Of a DNA stretch of 64,000 bases, positions 34,301-44,148 are shown one piece after another. The stretch's first letter is position 1; every line of letters starts with the position of its first letter. This DNA is from Yamagishiella unicocca. Lineage: Eukaryota; Chlorophyta; Chlorophyceae; Chlamydomonadales; Volvocaceae. The DNA lies in the NCBI GenBank assembly GCA_003116995.1, contig BDSL01000067.1, positions 62,001-126,000 of the forward strand, written 5' to 3'. Below the pieces are notes generated by a model. The model was not told the DNA's origin. It made no database searches and worked only from the letters and a program-made list of their open reading frames with translations. The translations under genes and the position numbers were made by a program.

Positions 34301-35540
34301 CTGCGCGGAGGGGGGGGAGTTGAGGGGAACGGTTTGGAGGCATGGTGAGTGAGGTGGGTGCGTCCTTAGAACAGCAAACGGAAGCTCCCAGAAGCTAAGC
34401 GAGACAGTCCCGCCTGCCATCGGTTGCGGGGCGTTCGATGCCCGCCGACCCGGGGGTCGCGACACCTCCCCGCATTTAGGCGCTCGCGCTCGCCGTTGGA
34501 CGCACGACTGGCGCGACATTCGATAATGAGTTGTTTCCATACAAGGCTGTTTCAATGAAGTCCAGGCGCGGAGTCACCATGCTAGTTGGAGCCGCTGGCG
34601 GGGACGGACGCTAGGCGGCACTGACCATGGTGCCGCAAGTACAAGCGCAGGCGCATGGCCCGAGGAAGCATGCGCTGACCGATACGGGCATCCCGGCTGT
34701 CACCGTGCCAGAAGAGGGTGGAGTTCGCAGCTGGTCGATGCGGCTGATGACGAAATGGTCCAGGGACCAGTATTCCGGCCGAAGTGCGCTTCTACTTCTT
34801 GTGCTGCCTTACAAACCAAAACCGATTGTGACAAGCAATATGTATTCGGGGCAGTAAGGCCTGATGGCAATCGAGATGTGCGTCGGAGCAATAATCCGCG
34901 ACATGGCCACCGATCGTTCTGTCACTCCAGGCCACCTCGTTACGTCGCCCCACTACCGAAAATAGAAATGAATGTCATACATCCTTGTCCTCTGTACTTG
35001 CATGTCGATAATAACGCTAAAGTCGGCCTCGGCAACGATACACCGTCTGGCCCCCAACACGGCCCCTCTGACTCTGCCGGCCCCCTGATCGGCTTGGCAC
35101 TTCTCGTCTTCCTCCCTGTAACGGTGGCCTCGTGGCCCGCCGACCCAATGCTCTCGTTGTCTCGGCAAACGCAGGTAAACAACTATATTACCATCACTCA
35201 ATTAGATCACAACCTTCATGTTACATCACCGATGTGTCCCCGCTTCTGGTACTGAAGTAGAAGCTGCGTCGGACATTGGTAGCTTGGCCCCGCCGGCAGT
35301 GGTGCACGTCCGTGGTGCATACATGCAGTGTGGCCGGCACAGGCACAGCTACCGTACCGTACCCAGTATGCATATTCGGGGCCTGGTCCTCTAGCCAGCC
35401 GTGCACATCATACAATAGTCGCACAAGAAATGCACATACGGGGCGCAGTCTATGAGCCTGTCAGCAGGAAGGAAGCCACGTGGGTGTGAGCATTATGTAG
35501 GCCGGTGTTTTAAAGTATCATGGCCGTCATCACATGCCAG
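34301..35540. other. No recognisable gene
   Basis: No exon could be supported on either strand. Short open frames exist (for example + strand 34627-34857) but they lack splice context, codon bias or family similarity. The 5' exons and promoter of the 34300-33130 gene may be in here. Confidence 0.5.
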
Positions 35541-35573
35541 CCTCACATCTGCAAGCGCATCATGCCTGCCAAA

Positions 35574-35728
35574 GGCTGCGCCACCTCCACCAAGTTTGCC
35601 ACCACCCACAGCATCTCTGCCTGCATCTGGCCTAGTCGCCACTTTAAGCCGGGCTTAGAGTGGCGACTAGGCCAGATGCAGGCAGAGATGCTGTGGGCGG
35701 TGGCCAACTTGGTGGAGGTGGCGCAGCC
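35574..35728. repeat. 155-bp near-perfect foldback (hairpin)
   Basis: Left arm 35574-35651 begins GGCTGCGCCACCTCCACC and right arm 35652-35728 ends with its reverse complement. The arms are about 77 bp with three differences (near 35603, 35610 and 35644) and essentially no loop. Transcribed from either strand it would fold into a long stem typical of small-RNA precursors. It could instead be a young inverted duplication. Confidence 0.9.
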
Positions 35729-35857
35729 ATTCGAAGAGATCTCCTCGCAGATTTCGATGATAGGCGCCTTCTTGAAGGCGCACCACGTGAGCAGCGTGCC
35801 AACCACGTTCCCCCCCACGGAGCGGTTGTTGGCACGCTGCTGCATGGGCGGGGTGAC

Positions 35858-36235
35858 CATCTGGCAGTCGCCCGATGACCAGGAATCCCCGGTCAGAGTA
35901 CTTGACGGCCCGCGCGTCCGACACCCTGCCGATGTCGTCCAGCGGCAGCAGGCACTGCAGCCTGCCACGGGCGCAGCAGCGCAGGAACCTGCGGGGAGCA
36001 GTAATAGATGGGAAGGTTCAGGAAGGTTTAGGACGAGGTGTACGTTTGGAGTAGTAGGAAGGAATGGCGTGGCTTGGCGTAGCTGAGTGACAGGTAGTGA
36101 TGGGGCCGCTTTGTCAGTGTTGCCAGCAGCAGTATATATGTAATTCGCAATGTGCTGGCCCGCATGCAGTTGGTTCTGTAAGAGCTTCTTAAGCAGGACG
36201 CCGCCGGAGTGCAGGTGGCGCAGCATTCGGATCAT
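35858..36235 (-). other. Weak coding traces of an unrecognised - strand gene
   Basis: Two segments look coding but do not form a complete model. Segment one, from 36235, opens with a possible ATG and reads MIRMLRHLHSGGVLLKKLL. Segment two, 35988 to about 35858, follows a good acceptor (CCCCGCAG) and includes CLLPLDDIGRVSDARAVKY. No family is recognised and no donor joins the two segments. Directly downstream on the - strand lies the foldback. This may be a decayed gene or mobile-element remnant. Confidence 0.3.
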
Positions 36236-36249
36236 TGAGTCGTATTAAT

Positions 36250-36992
36250 GACTACAGAGTGACCGAGGTACAGTGACAGTCCCGCATGGGCGAAGGAGGG
36301 CCGCCATGGCGGCGCACAGGTCGAAGGACGACAGAACCTCGTGCTCAGTCAGGTAAGGCCTGAGCGTTACCTGGACGTGCTGTGTGCCTGTACAATAGGA
36401 GCAGTGATGGCAAGCGGGCGGAGGGTCGTGAGTGTGTGCAAGTAAGTATATATTGCATGTAGGTGTAGGAAGGAGGTCCTGCAGGTACCATGGCATGTTC
36501 AGCGTGTATGTACGGTACCTGCCTGCGCTGCTAACGGACTTCCTCACGCACCTGGAGCAGGGCCCCCTCCCGATCTTGCCAGGCTCCATCACGATTACAG
36601 AGCGGACGCCTCTCGACACAGTCGGTTACGCACATTGCAACATAGGCCCAACGGATGGATATGATCTTACTTCCATGAACTTCGGAATCTGGCCGTTTCA
36701 CGAAAAGCGAACACCCGGCTACACCTCTAATACCTTACTTATAGTAAAGAGAAAAGTATTGAAGTTCGAATCAAAAATCTGAGCAGGGAGAGGGAACGGC
36801 GGGAGACGAAGCGAACAGCCGCTAACGACCACCGTTACGGCTTCCAGAGCCATAGCCTTAAAACCCATTGAAGGTAAATTAAACGGCATCACCATCATAC
36901 ATGTTAAACAAGTGAAATAAACCGAAACCGTCAAACGCAATTACACGCTTCCAATTGACGATAGTGCACACGACGTCACCACGCACGCAACG
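36250..36992. other. No confident gene; upstream region of the CAP-family gene
   Basis: AT content is higher than in the dynein locus. A possible - strand open segment at about 36390-36245 (LTEHEVLSSFDLCAAMAALL) could belong to the weak gene described at 35858-36235, but phases do not fit. The promoter and 5' UTR of the CAP gene should lie toward the right end. Confidence 0.4.
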
Positions 36993-39091
36993 ATGGCGCA
37001 CATTTCTGGGACCATGGGGCTACTCTTCCTAACTTTATGCTTTTTGACATCAGTTTTAGCAGATACTCATCACACCAGCGGTGAGGAAAAGCTTCAGTAC
37101 TGACTGGAATTCTTGTAGCCATGGCGCAGAATAGTTTCTGCATACTACCACGTGAATTCTCTAACCAGCGTTAAGTGAGCATCACCGATGTTTGCATATC
37201 CTTGCAGGTCAAATGCTGCGCATCGGTCGCCGCCATCTCCAAGCGGCGAAGGGAGCCTTTCGCAAGTCGTCCGTAACGGCCTCCACCCTACAGGAGGTGT
37301 CCGCAACTCCGCAGCACAACCCCACGATTCCGATGAGTGTGGAGCTTTCTAGCACTGGAACGCACCAAGGCAGCATTATCATGCCGCCCTTATTCAGCAC
37401 CAATGACACAACACTACACGGTAAGGTGACACGCACGCCTCGATCGGGAATAGCCCGGAATACGCGGCTACCGCCACACCAACCAGCAAGTAGACGCTTA
37501 CCGAAGCTTGTCTCATGTTGGCACCCACGGCATTGATCCGCGCCCTCACGGGAGGCTCATCATCCTACTTGCTTGTGCAGTGAAACCAGCAAAGCGCGCC
37601 ACGAAACTCCACGAACACCGACTGCCGTATCCACCGTACCCTACGATCCCACCCTGTCCTTACCCACCGCACCTTACCTTCCATCGCAAACCTCATTCAT
37701 TCCCCGGCCTTCCCGACTCCGTGCAGCTGACAGCGCCTGCTCCGGAGCCAGCACCAGCAGCAGGTGCAGCGCCGCCGGCCGCGTAGCTACCCACGCGGCT
37801 GCCCCCGGCGGCAACTGCCCGGACGCCCAGGACACCCTAGCGCGCTCAAACATGTACCGAGCGCGCCACCAGGCGGGGCCGCTGGCCTGGGACGCCGGCC
37901 TAGCCGCGGCTTCCCAGCAGGCCGCTGAGAAGCTGGCGGCTGCGGGCTGTGGGGCGTCGCACTCCCCCAGCGCCGGCGACTATGGGGAGAGCGTCATGTC
38001 GGTAGGTACATACCTCGCTTTTCTTGCATTTTGGCGAGTGATTTATGAGCGTATAGGGTTTCAGCAAGGTTTTAGGGACGTAGATGGGCGGGTGGGCGGG
38101 TTGGCGGGTTGGCTGGGTTGCTTGCGGCCAGGCGCGGCGGCGCCCTGCCCCGCCGTTCCTTAGGTGCCAGCAGCAAACACACACCCGACCAACCCCGACG
38201 CATGCTGTTTGGTAAACCTCGCTCGTCCATCCTTCATTCTGATGCACGATGTACGACGTACGACCCGCAGGTGGTGCGGTCCCCGAAGCCGGACGACAAG
38301 TGCCTGAATGCCGTTGAGGGCTGGTACGACGAGTCGTCGTCGTACGTCTTTGGCACCGCGCGCCCTTTCGAGGACAACGCCAACGCCTCGGTCCGCCGCT
38401 TCACCCAGCTGGTGAGGAACTCATTGCGAACGCTCACCGGAGCTCCCAGCGCAGTGTCTGGCTGCCTGCTTGGGGGTAAAGTGCGTGATCCGATGCGGCA
38501 GCAGTCCTTGTTACAATGTGCCGGACCAGAAGGTAGATCCAAAACGTGCTGCTTTCTTTGGGGCGACGTGTGTAATATGGCACAAGTTGATCAGTGCACG
38601 CTACGTCGTGAGTTTTCCAGCAAGAATGCCATGCGACTGACTTCACTCATTTGCCGAGCCTTTGTTTCGGGGCTGCTGAACCCCATCGGGCCGCGCCCAC
38701 CTGCCAAGCAATTGATGACGCGCCCAACTCGCCTTCCGCTGCCGGTTCAGGTCTGGAGGAGCACCACCTCCGTCGGCTGTGGGGTCGCCATTTCGGAGTG
38801 GCCGATTGACTTTCCGTCCGGCATCACCCGGATTGGAGGCTGCAAGGTGGTGGTGTGCCGGTACATGTCCCCCGGCAACATTCCCGATGATATCATGTTC
38901 TCCAAGAACGGTGAGATTGACCGGACCGCCGCGCAATGCGAGTTGTACACACCCAGGCGCTCATTAGCTCCTGCGGCATCCTTGGACTTCGAAAAGGCCC
39001 ACCCGCCATGCACAGGCTAGGAAACGTGTCGCTGACTGTGCGCCGTCTCCCCCCTGCAGTGCTACCGTCGCTGCAGCTGGCGCAGTCGTGA
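36993..39091 (+). CDS. Secreted CAP/SCP (PR-1-like) superfamily protein
   Basis: Six exons (36993-37080, 37208-37420, 37727-38001, 38271-38411, 38751-38910, 39060-39091) join in phase to 302 residues. The start is the ATG that opens a clear signal peptide: a hydrophobic GLLFLTLCFLTSVLA run with likely cleavage after about residue 23. Residues 30-130 form a Ser/Thr/Ala-rich linker without recognised similarity. The CAP domain follows: SNMYRARH..GPLAWD, a GCGASHS...YGES segment carrying the usual His and Glu, then RRFTQLVWRST, which fits the CRISP family signature and is split by the exon 4/5 junction, and SVGCGVAI. The usual His before FTQ is Arg here, which the signature allows. CAP proteins act outside the cell or in the secretory pathway; substrate unknown. 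Confidence 0.85.
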
Positions 39092-39186
39092 CTTCAGTAA
39101 GACGATCGAGCTAGCTAGAGTGTGTGTGAGAGGTCGGAGAGAAGGGTCGGCAGGAGCGGGCGCTGTCTACGGTTTCAGGAGGTTGT

Positions 39187-39212
39187 TGTTGTAACGGTTA
39201 CAGTGGGTGTAC
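39187..39212 (+). repeat. R4 dispersed repeat, copy 6 (partial)
   Basis: Only the first third is present (GTTGTAACGGTTACAGTGGG), about 100 nt after the CAP gene stop codon. It carries the TGTAA that is the best polyadenylation signal for that gene. Confidence 0.7.
39190..39194 (+). terminator. Candidate TGTAA polyadenylation signal of the CAP gene
   Basis: First + strand TGTAA after the stop at 39091 (99 nt). It lies inside the partial R4 repeat. Confidence 0.4.
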
Positions 39213-40449
39213 AGGAGGTGTACAGAATACGACGAATGACCGGAACTCTGCCTCGGATGTGTACTTACCTGAGAGACGGTATATACCTCAATACATACCC
39301 ATAAGGATTCATACGCTGTGGACGGAAGTGCTTGTGCTGCTGCGAGCGAGGTCGCCGCAACGGTGGCGGCAGGATATGCGTGTAACGGCAGATTGCCTGA
39401 ACGCATGTAGGGTACGCTACGGAGGGAAGTGCGTGTGCTGGCGGATTGCCCCTACGCGTGCACAATCTGGGTGCTGGATGTCAGTGCACGGCCTGAATAC
39501 TGGATACTTATACTGGAATTAATTCTTATTTAGCCAGCCTGTTTGTGCGTGCAGCCCTTGCGCTGTGCTAGGGCGATGGGGGGTCGCGTCGGCTGTATCC
39601 CGCCCAGCGGCCGTGGACAGCGGCATTAGTAATACGGTAGTAGCAGTAGATGCCGCAGCGTGCGTGCTGCGGACATAACAAGGGGCTATGCATCCGGCGC
39701 ATCGGGCGGTAGCATTCAATTCTTCGCGTGGCTGTTACCCCACATTTGGGTTTTACAGCCACCCGCTGGGTCACATGTGGGGTGGGTAGATGGGTGGGGC
39801 CGTTGAGAAGGGTCGCGGTACGCAAACAGTAGGAATATATGGATGCCCCAGCTTACAAAACATGCCGTGTCGGGGCGGATATGTGTGCTGCGTAGAGCCC
39901 CCGGCTCTTTCCCTCTTCGTTGCGTTCTTTTTGCCAGCCGTAACGGGTCGGACTATATGATATATATGTGTAACGCGAACATGCGGCGCAATGCCGGGCG
40001 CAGCCCCTCTCGCGCACCGGCCTCCAACAACGAATTCCCCGCTGAGGTGATTTCCTGATTGCGAGAGCAGTTAAGCCCCTAGCAACGAAAGGCAAGCGAG
40101 AGAACACCGCGGGGGCGTTTCACCTTTAGACTAAGGTGCGCGCCAACCCAGCGTCCGAGGGCCCTACGTTTGCTTAGAAACCAATTTTCGGAGCAGAGTC
40201 CGAGAACACCGCATTTTGTTCCATTTTACATATATTTCCTGTGGCCCATACTGCCCCCCATTGATAACTATGCTCGACTCTACCCAAGCGCCCCTGTAGA
40301 CAGAGGACAGGGGACGCATGCTTGCTGCGCGAACGCTCCTCGAGAATCTTAGCCTACAATTAATTCGCCAAAATTGATAACATAGCCTTGATTTGTTGAC
40401 AATTGGATAAATTAGGCAAGGGTTTTCAAGCCCTTCGCATGTGCCTAAG
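39213..40449. other. Intergenic, no recognisable gene
   Basis: No exon with family similarity or splice support was found. The last 200 bases are AT-richer and presumably contain the promoter and 5' UTR of the membrane-protein gene starting at 40450. Confidence 0.5.
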
Positions 40450-41597
40450 ATGCCTGCTATCGCTCCGGAAGGACTTAGGGCAGGCACCGAGGAAGCGCCA
40501 ACACGCAAGGATGTTATGACCAAAGAACATCAGCTCAAGCTCGTCAGTGGCCTGAATGACTGGGTGTGGCAAGTGTGCATCAGGGCAACCCTGCAAAGGC
40601 ACAGCGTGGAGGAAGCCCTGCGCATAACCAAAGAAAGGTGATCAAGCACGACTGTCCCGCCGGATTGTAGCGCAAGGGGGATCTCCGGACGCTCCTTCCC
40701 ACTGCCTTTCGATTGCTCCGTGTTTACTGACCTGCAGTGCTCCTCCAGTGCCTCAAAACTTCCCGCCAACGCCACCGCCTTCCGTCGGTCATCATTGACG
40801 CCTTCCGGAGCAGGTACATCGCAGACACGGGCGTATGGAGCGTCGTGGCGGCGCTGCTGGCCACCATAGGCGTGGCGTTCTTAGTGCTGGGCACCGGCAG
40901 GTGGGCGACCAGAGCACGGGCCACTTTCCTTGATACCCGATCGTCGCTGGACGTTGCTGCGCACCCCTCCCCCCCCTTGCACCCGGTTACCGGTATTTTC
41001 ATGCACACCCCCTTGCGCCCGTACCGCCAGCTACCGTGAAGCGAACAACACGGTCTCAAACGACGTGGTCATGCACGTCTTCCTGGCCTGTTGCGGAGGC
41101 GTCATCTTCTGCAGCGTGGGGGCAGTGATGATCGGTTCGGCAACATACGCCCTGTCCTCCATGGTACCTGAAGATGTGTTCCTGGAGGTTGGTGCGGATA
41201 CGGCTGGGCAGTACAGCCGACAAGTTGTTGTTGGTTGGCTCTGGCGCACCCACCAAGTGTTAGTGTTCCGGGCACCCCTCCTCACACCCTTCTCTGGCCC
41301 CTGTCACAGTGGCTTTCCGTGATCAACGGCCTAGGCGCCTGGGGCTACAACTACGTCACCACCTGGGTGTACCAGGCTGTGCGCTGGCTCGTAGGCTGCA
41401 CACTTTGCTGCACGTACCTGCTGTACGGCCCTTACGGTGTTTGCGTTGTGGGCTTCATCACAGCGGTGATGTTCGTGCTGCACCGTTATGTCGTTTTGTT
41501 GCTTCATGGGGCGTACTCCGATGTCATGTACGACGCCCTGCGTGAGCCGCGGTGGGTGGATCGGCGCAGCCTGCTCCGCCGGCTGATCGGGTTCTGA
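40450..41597 (+). CDS. Unrecognised multi-pass membrane protein (exon 1-2 junction unresolved)
   Basis: Candidate exons are 40450-40637, 40738-40900, 41031-41187 and 41310-41597 (TGA at 41595-41597), roughly 264 residues. Exons 2-4 join in phase. Exon 1 ends in phase 2 (donor AG|GTGATC), whereas the open frame of exon 2 needs phase 1, so that junction, a missed micro-exon or a sequence error remains open. Hydrophobic segments are visible in exon 2 (VWSVVAALLATIGVAFLVLG), exon 3 (VFLACCGGVIFCSVGAVMIG) and twice in exon 4 (around VGCTLCCTYLLYG and VCVVGFITAVMFVL), suggesting four membrane spans. The tail is Arg-rich (RRSLLRRLIGF). No family was recognised. The stop codon lies in the first unit of a 25-bp triplicate. 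Confidence 0.55.
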
Positions 41598-41665
41598 GCT
41601 CTCAGCGCGCGGAGGGTTCTGAGCTCTCAGCGCGCGGAGGATTCTGAGCTCTCAGCGCGCGGCGG
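41591..41665 (+). repeat. 25-bp tandem triplicate spanning the stop codon
   Basis: Three contiguous units with core TTCTGAGCTCTCAGCGCGCG. The TTCTGA at the start of unit one is the last sense codon and stop of the membrane-protein gene, so the repeat begins inside the coding end and extends into the 3' UTR. Confidence 0.9.
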
Positions 41666-44148
41666 AGGAGCACACAAGCGGGCGGGAGGGGGGGAGGGGT
41701 TCAGCGGGCGGTGTGGGCCCCAAGAGATGTTGCTTGACTGTTGCTTGACTCCAGCAGCTGGAGATGCACGCAACTTGGCAGCTGCCCGTCACCTGGAACA
41801 ATACGAGAAGAGGCGGCATTGGTCCGTGGGCGAAAACTCAACGCTGCTCGTTAAGTCCGATCTAGATAGACGTTACAGTATCCTAAAGTCCGGGCGAACC
41901 CAGGGCGAGAAAAGAAGAGGGGTCCGTGGCCGTGAGATAATGATAAGGCATGCCTACACTAGTAAAACTTGCTCGGCTCAATTGCGCCTAGTACACTCAC
42001 TGTCCATCGCACTTCCATTACGGCGGACAATAATGTGATAATGGCCAATCTATAAGAGGTGGTGCATGGGTTGGGTAATGGGTATGCTGCTAGCACGTGT
42101 GTGGTGGGTCGTACAGGTGTTTATTGTGTACCACGTTATGAAACGGGCGATTGGCGTAGGGCGGGCGACATTAATTGCGATCGATCGGAGCACGCGCCTT
42201 CGTGGAATGTGGCGTGTGCGCAAAGGCGTGCCGCTATGGATGCCAGACTAGTGGATGCAAAAGGACAGGGAAGGGTCTTGGAAGCGTGGCAAGCATACAG
42301 GGACGCAAGACAGGGACTCCTCAGTCGCGGGGACCCTGCGTCGTTATGGCGCAGCCCGCTTTGTGACAGTAAAGAACCCTGACTTTAAACTCGTTTCGTT
42401 TGTTTGGCGGCTTTAAATTGCCTTCAGGGAGTTCGTGCGCGCCCCCCAAAAGCCATTCTCCGAGGGCACTTCCTCGGATCCTGCGGATCTCCTCCTGCCG
42501 GGGATACTTGGTTGCTGCGCGAAGTCTGTTGCCCTGCGTGCCGGATCACGGTGGATGAACTGGCGGGGAGGTTTAAGCCGCGCTTGTGCCGACAAGCGTT
42601 GCACGCGCAGTTGAGCTGATGACGCCTTGTAAAGTGCTCGACGGCGGACATGAACATTCTAGAGCGTTATGGGCGCCTCAGGCGCAGGTTCAAAAGCAGT
42701 TCGGTGGGGAAGATGGGATCGTGCTGGGAAGGGACCGAACCAGGGCAAGAGGGCACCAACCACCAAGCGAGAGGGCCAGGCGGCAGGGTGGAGGCGGGGG
42801 TGTGGCTCTGCGATACAGCCAGCAAGGGAATAAGCCTGGATAAGCTAAACTGCACATTGTTTCCATGCTTCCAAGCAAACTTACCACACGCCGTGTGCCG
42901 CTGTGAAGTCATGATTCGCACCAGTGTTGCGCTGGATGCAGGTTTTGGGAGGTTCGCTCAGGTTCGTTGCCAGCAACTGCTGAAAGGAGTTTGAGGGAGC
43001 AAAGAAGGCAGAACCACCAATATGAAACATTTCCTAGGAACGGGCCCCGCCCGGCCTTAAGAGTCAGGTCAGGAAGGCCATTTTAGTATCCAAGGCCAAT
43101 GTTGCCCTCCAGCCCGCACCTCAGCGTGGTTTAACCTCCACCGTACGGCACCCTTTAACGGAACCCCGGTGCAACCCAGTGCAACCTTGCCGAGCATTCG
43201 CATCTGCCGCGACTACTTGTATCTTATCCGGCTTTCCCGATTGCGTTTGCAATGAAAAATGCATGAATTTGTTGCCATTGGCCATCTATTGGACGAGTGC
43301 AACCACGGCAACTCCTGCCGACAAGCTGCGCAACACCAAGGGCAGCAGCCTCTCGCCGATGGGCGCCAATCTTGCCAAATTCGTGCAAACACCCTGCGCC
43401 AATGCCGCATCAGTGACGTCCTCCCGACGCCCTCGTCCCACCGAGTCCCACTACTCTCGTTCCTCCGTAAACCTCGCATCAGTAACAAGGCCCTTCTGCC
43501 TGGCTGAAGCAACCCTTTCGGCTCGCGTCTAGGATCCTGCCGCACCCTTGCAGGCGCACCCACATCTCCCACCACCAGCATATACATCGCACTTGGCCGA
43601 ACTCAAGCGGGGCCCGCCAAGCCGTCAACTGACAGGGAACACAGGTAATACCACGTAACACAGATAGCACAGTGTCTACCCAGCAGCAGGTAGTAATAAA
43701 AACGTCGCGCGAAGGCAAATAATCCCTCCCTTGAACCTCGGCTAACCTCAAAAGAATACTGCCGGCCCTGATGCATGAGGATGCATGCTCCGCCGCGTTG
43801 TATGTATAGGAGTTGACGCCGACGAGAAATAATCACACGAAGCAAGCGAAAAACACTTTCATAGCTACGTCTGCTACCAGCACCAGGCTACCACGCACGG
43901 GCTTGCTGGCAGCTGCACCTGCGAGCCAAGGTGCTGCCTCCCAGGCTCAACGACTACTGCGCATATATGCCGCCAAGCAACTCGGACAAACTGAACCTCC
44001 GCAACGATAACGAGCTATCGACACAGCTATGACAATGAGTTATCGACACAGCGATGCCAAGGCCTGTCCTGAAATGACATGTACGATACCGGTACCCGTG
44101 GGCCGTCCAGACGTCTCAAGAGAAAGTGCGCCCAGGTAGCCGCAGCCT
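41666..44148. other. Intergenic, no recognisable gene
   Basis: About 2.5 kb of mixed composition between the convergent ends of the membrane-protein gene (+) and the arrestin-like gene (-). Open frames at 42586-42994 and 43179-43587 lack splice context or recognisable domains. Both 3' UTRs must be here; a + strand TGTAA at 42628-42632 is about 1 kb from the membrane-gene stop, so its use is uncertain. Confidence 0.5.
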
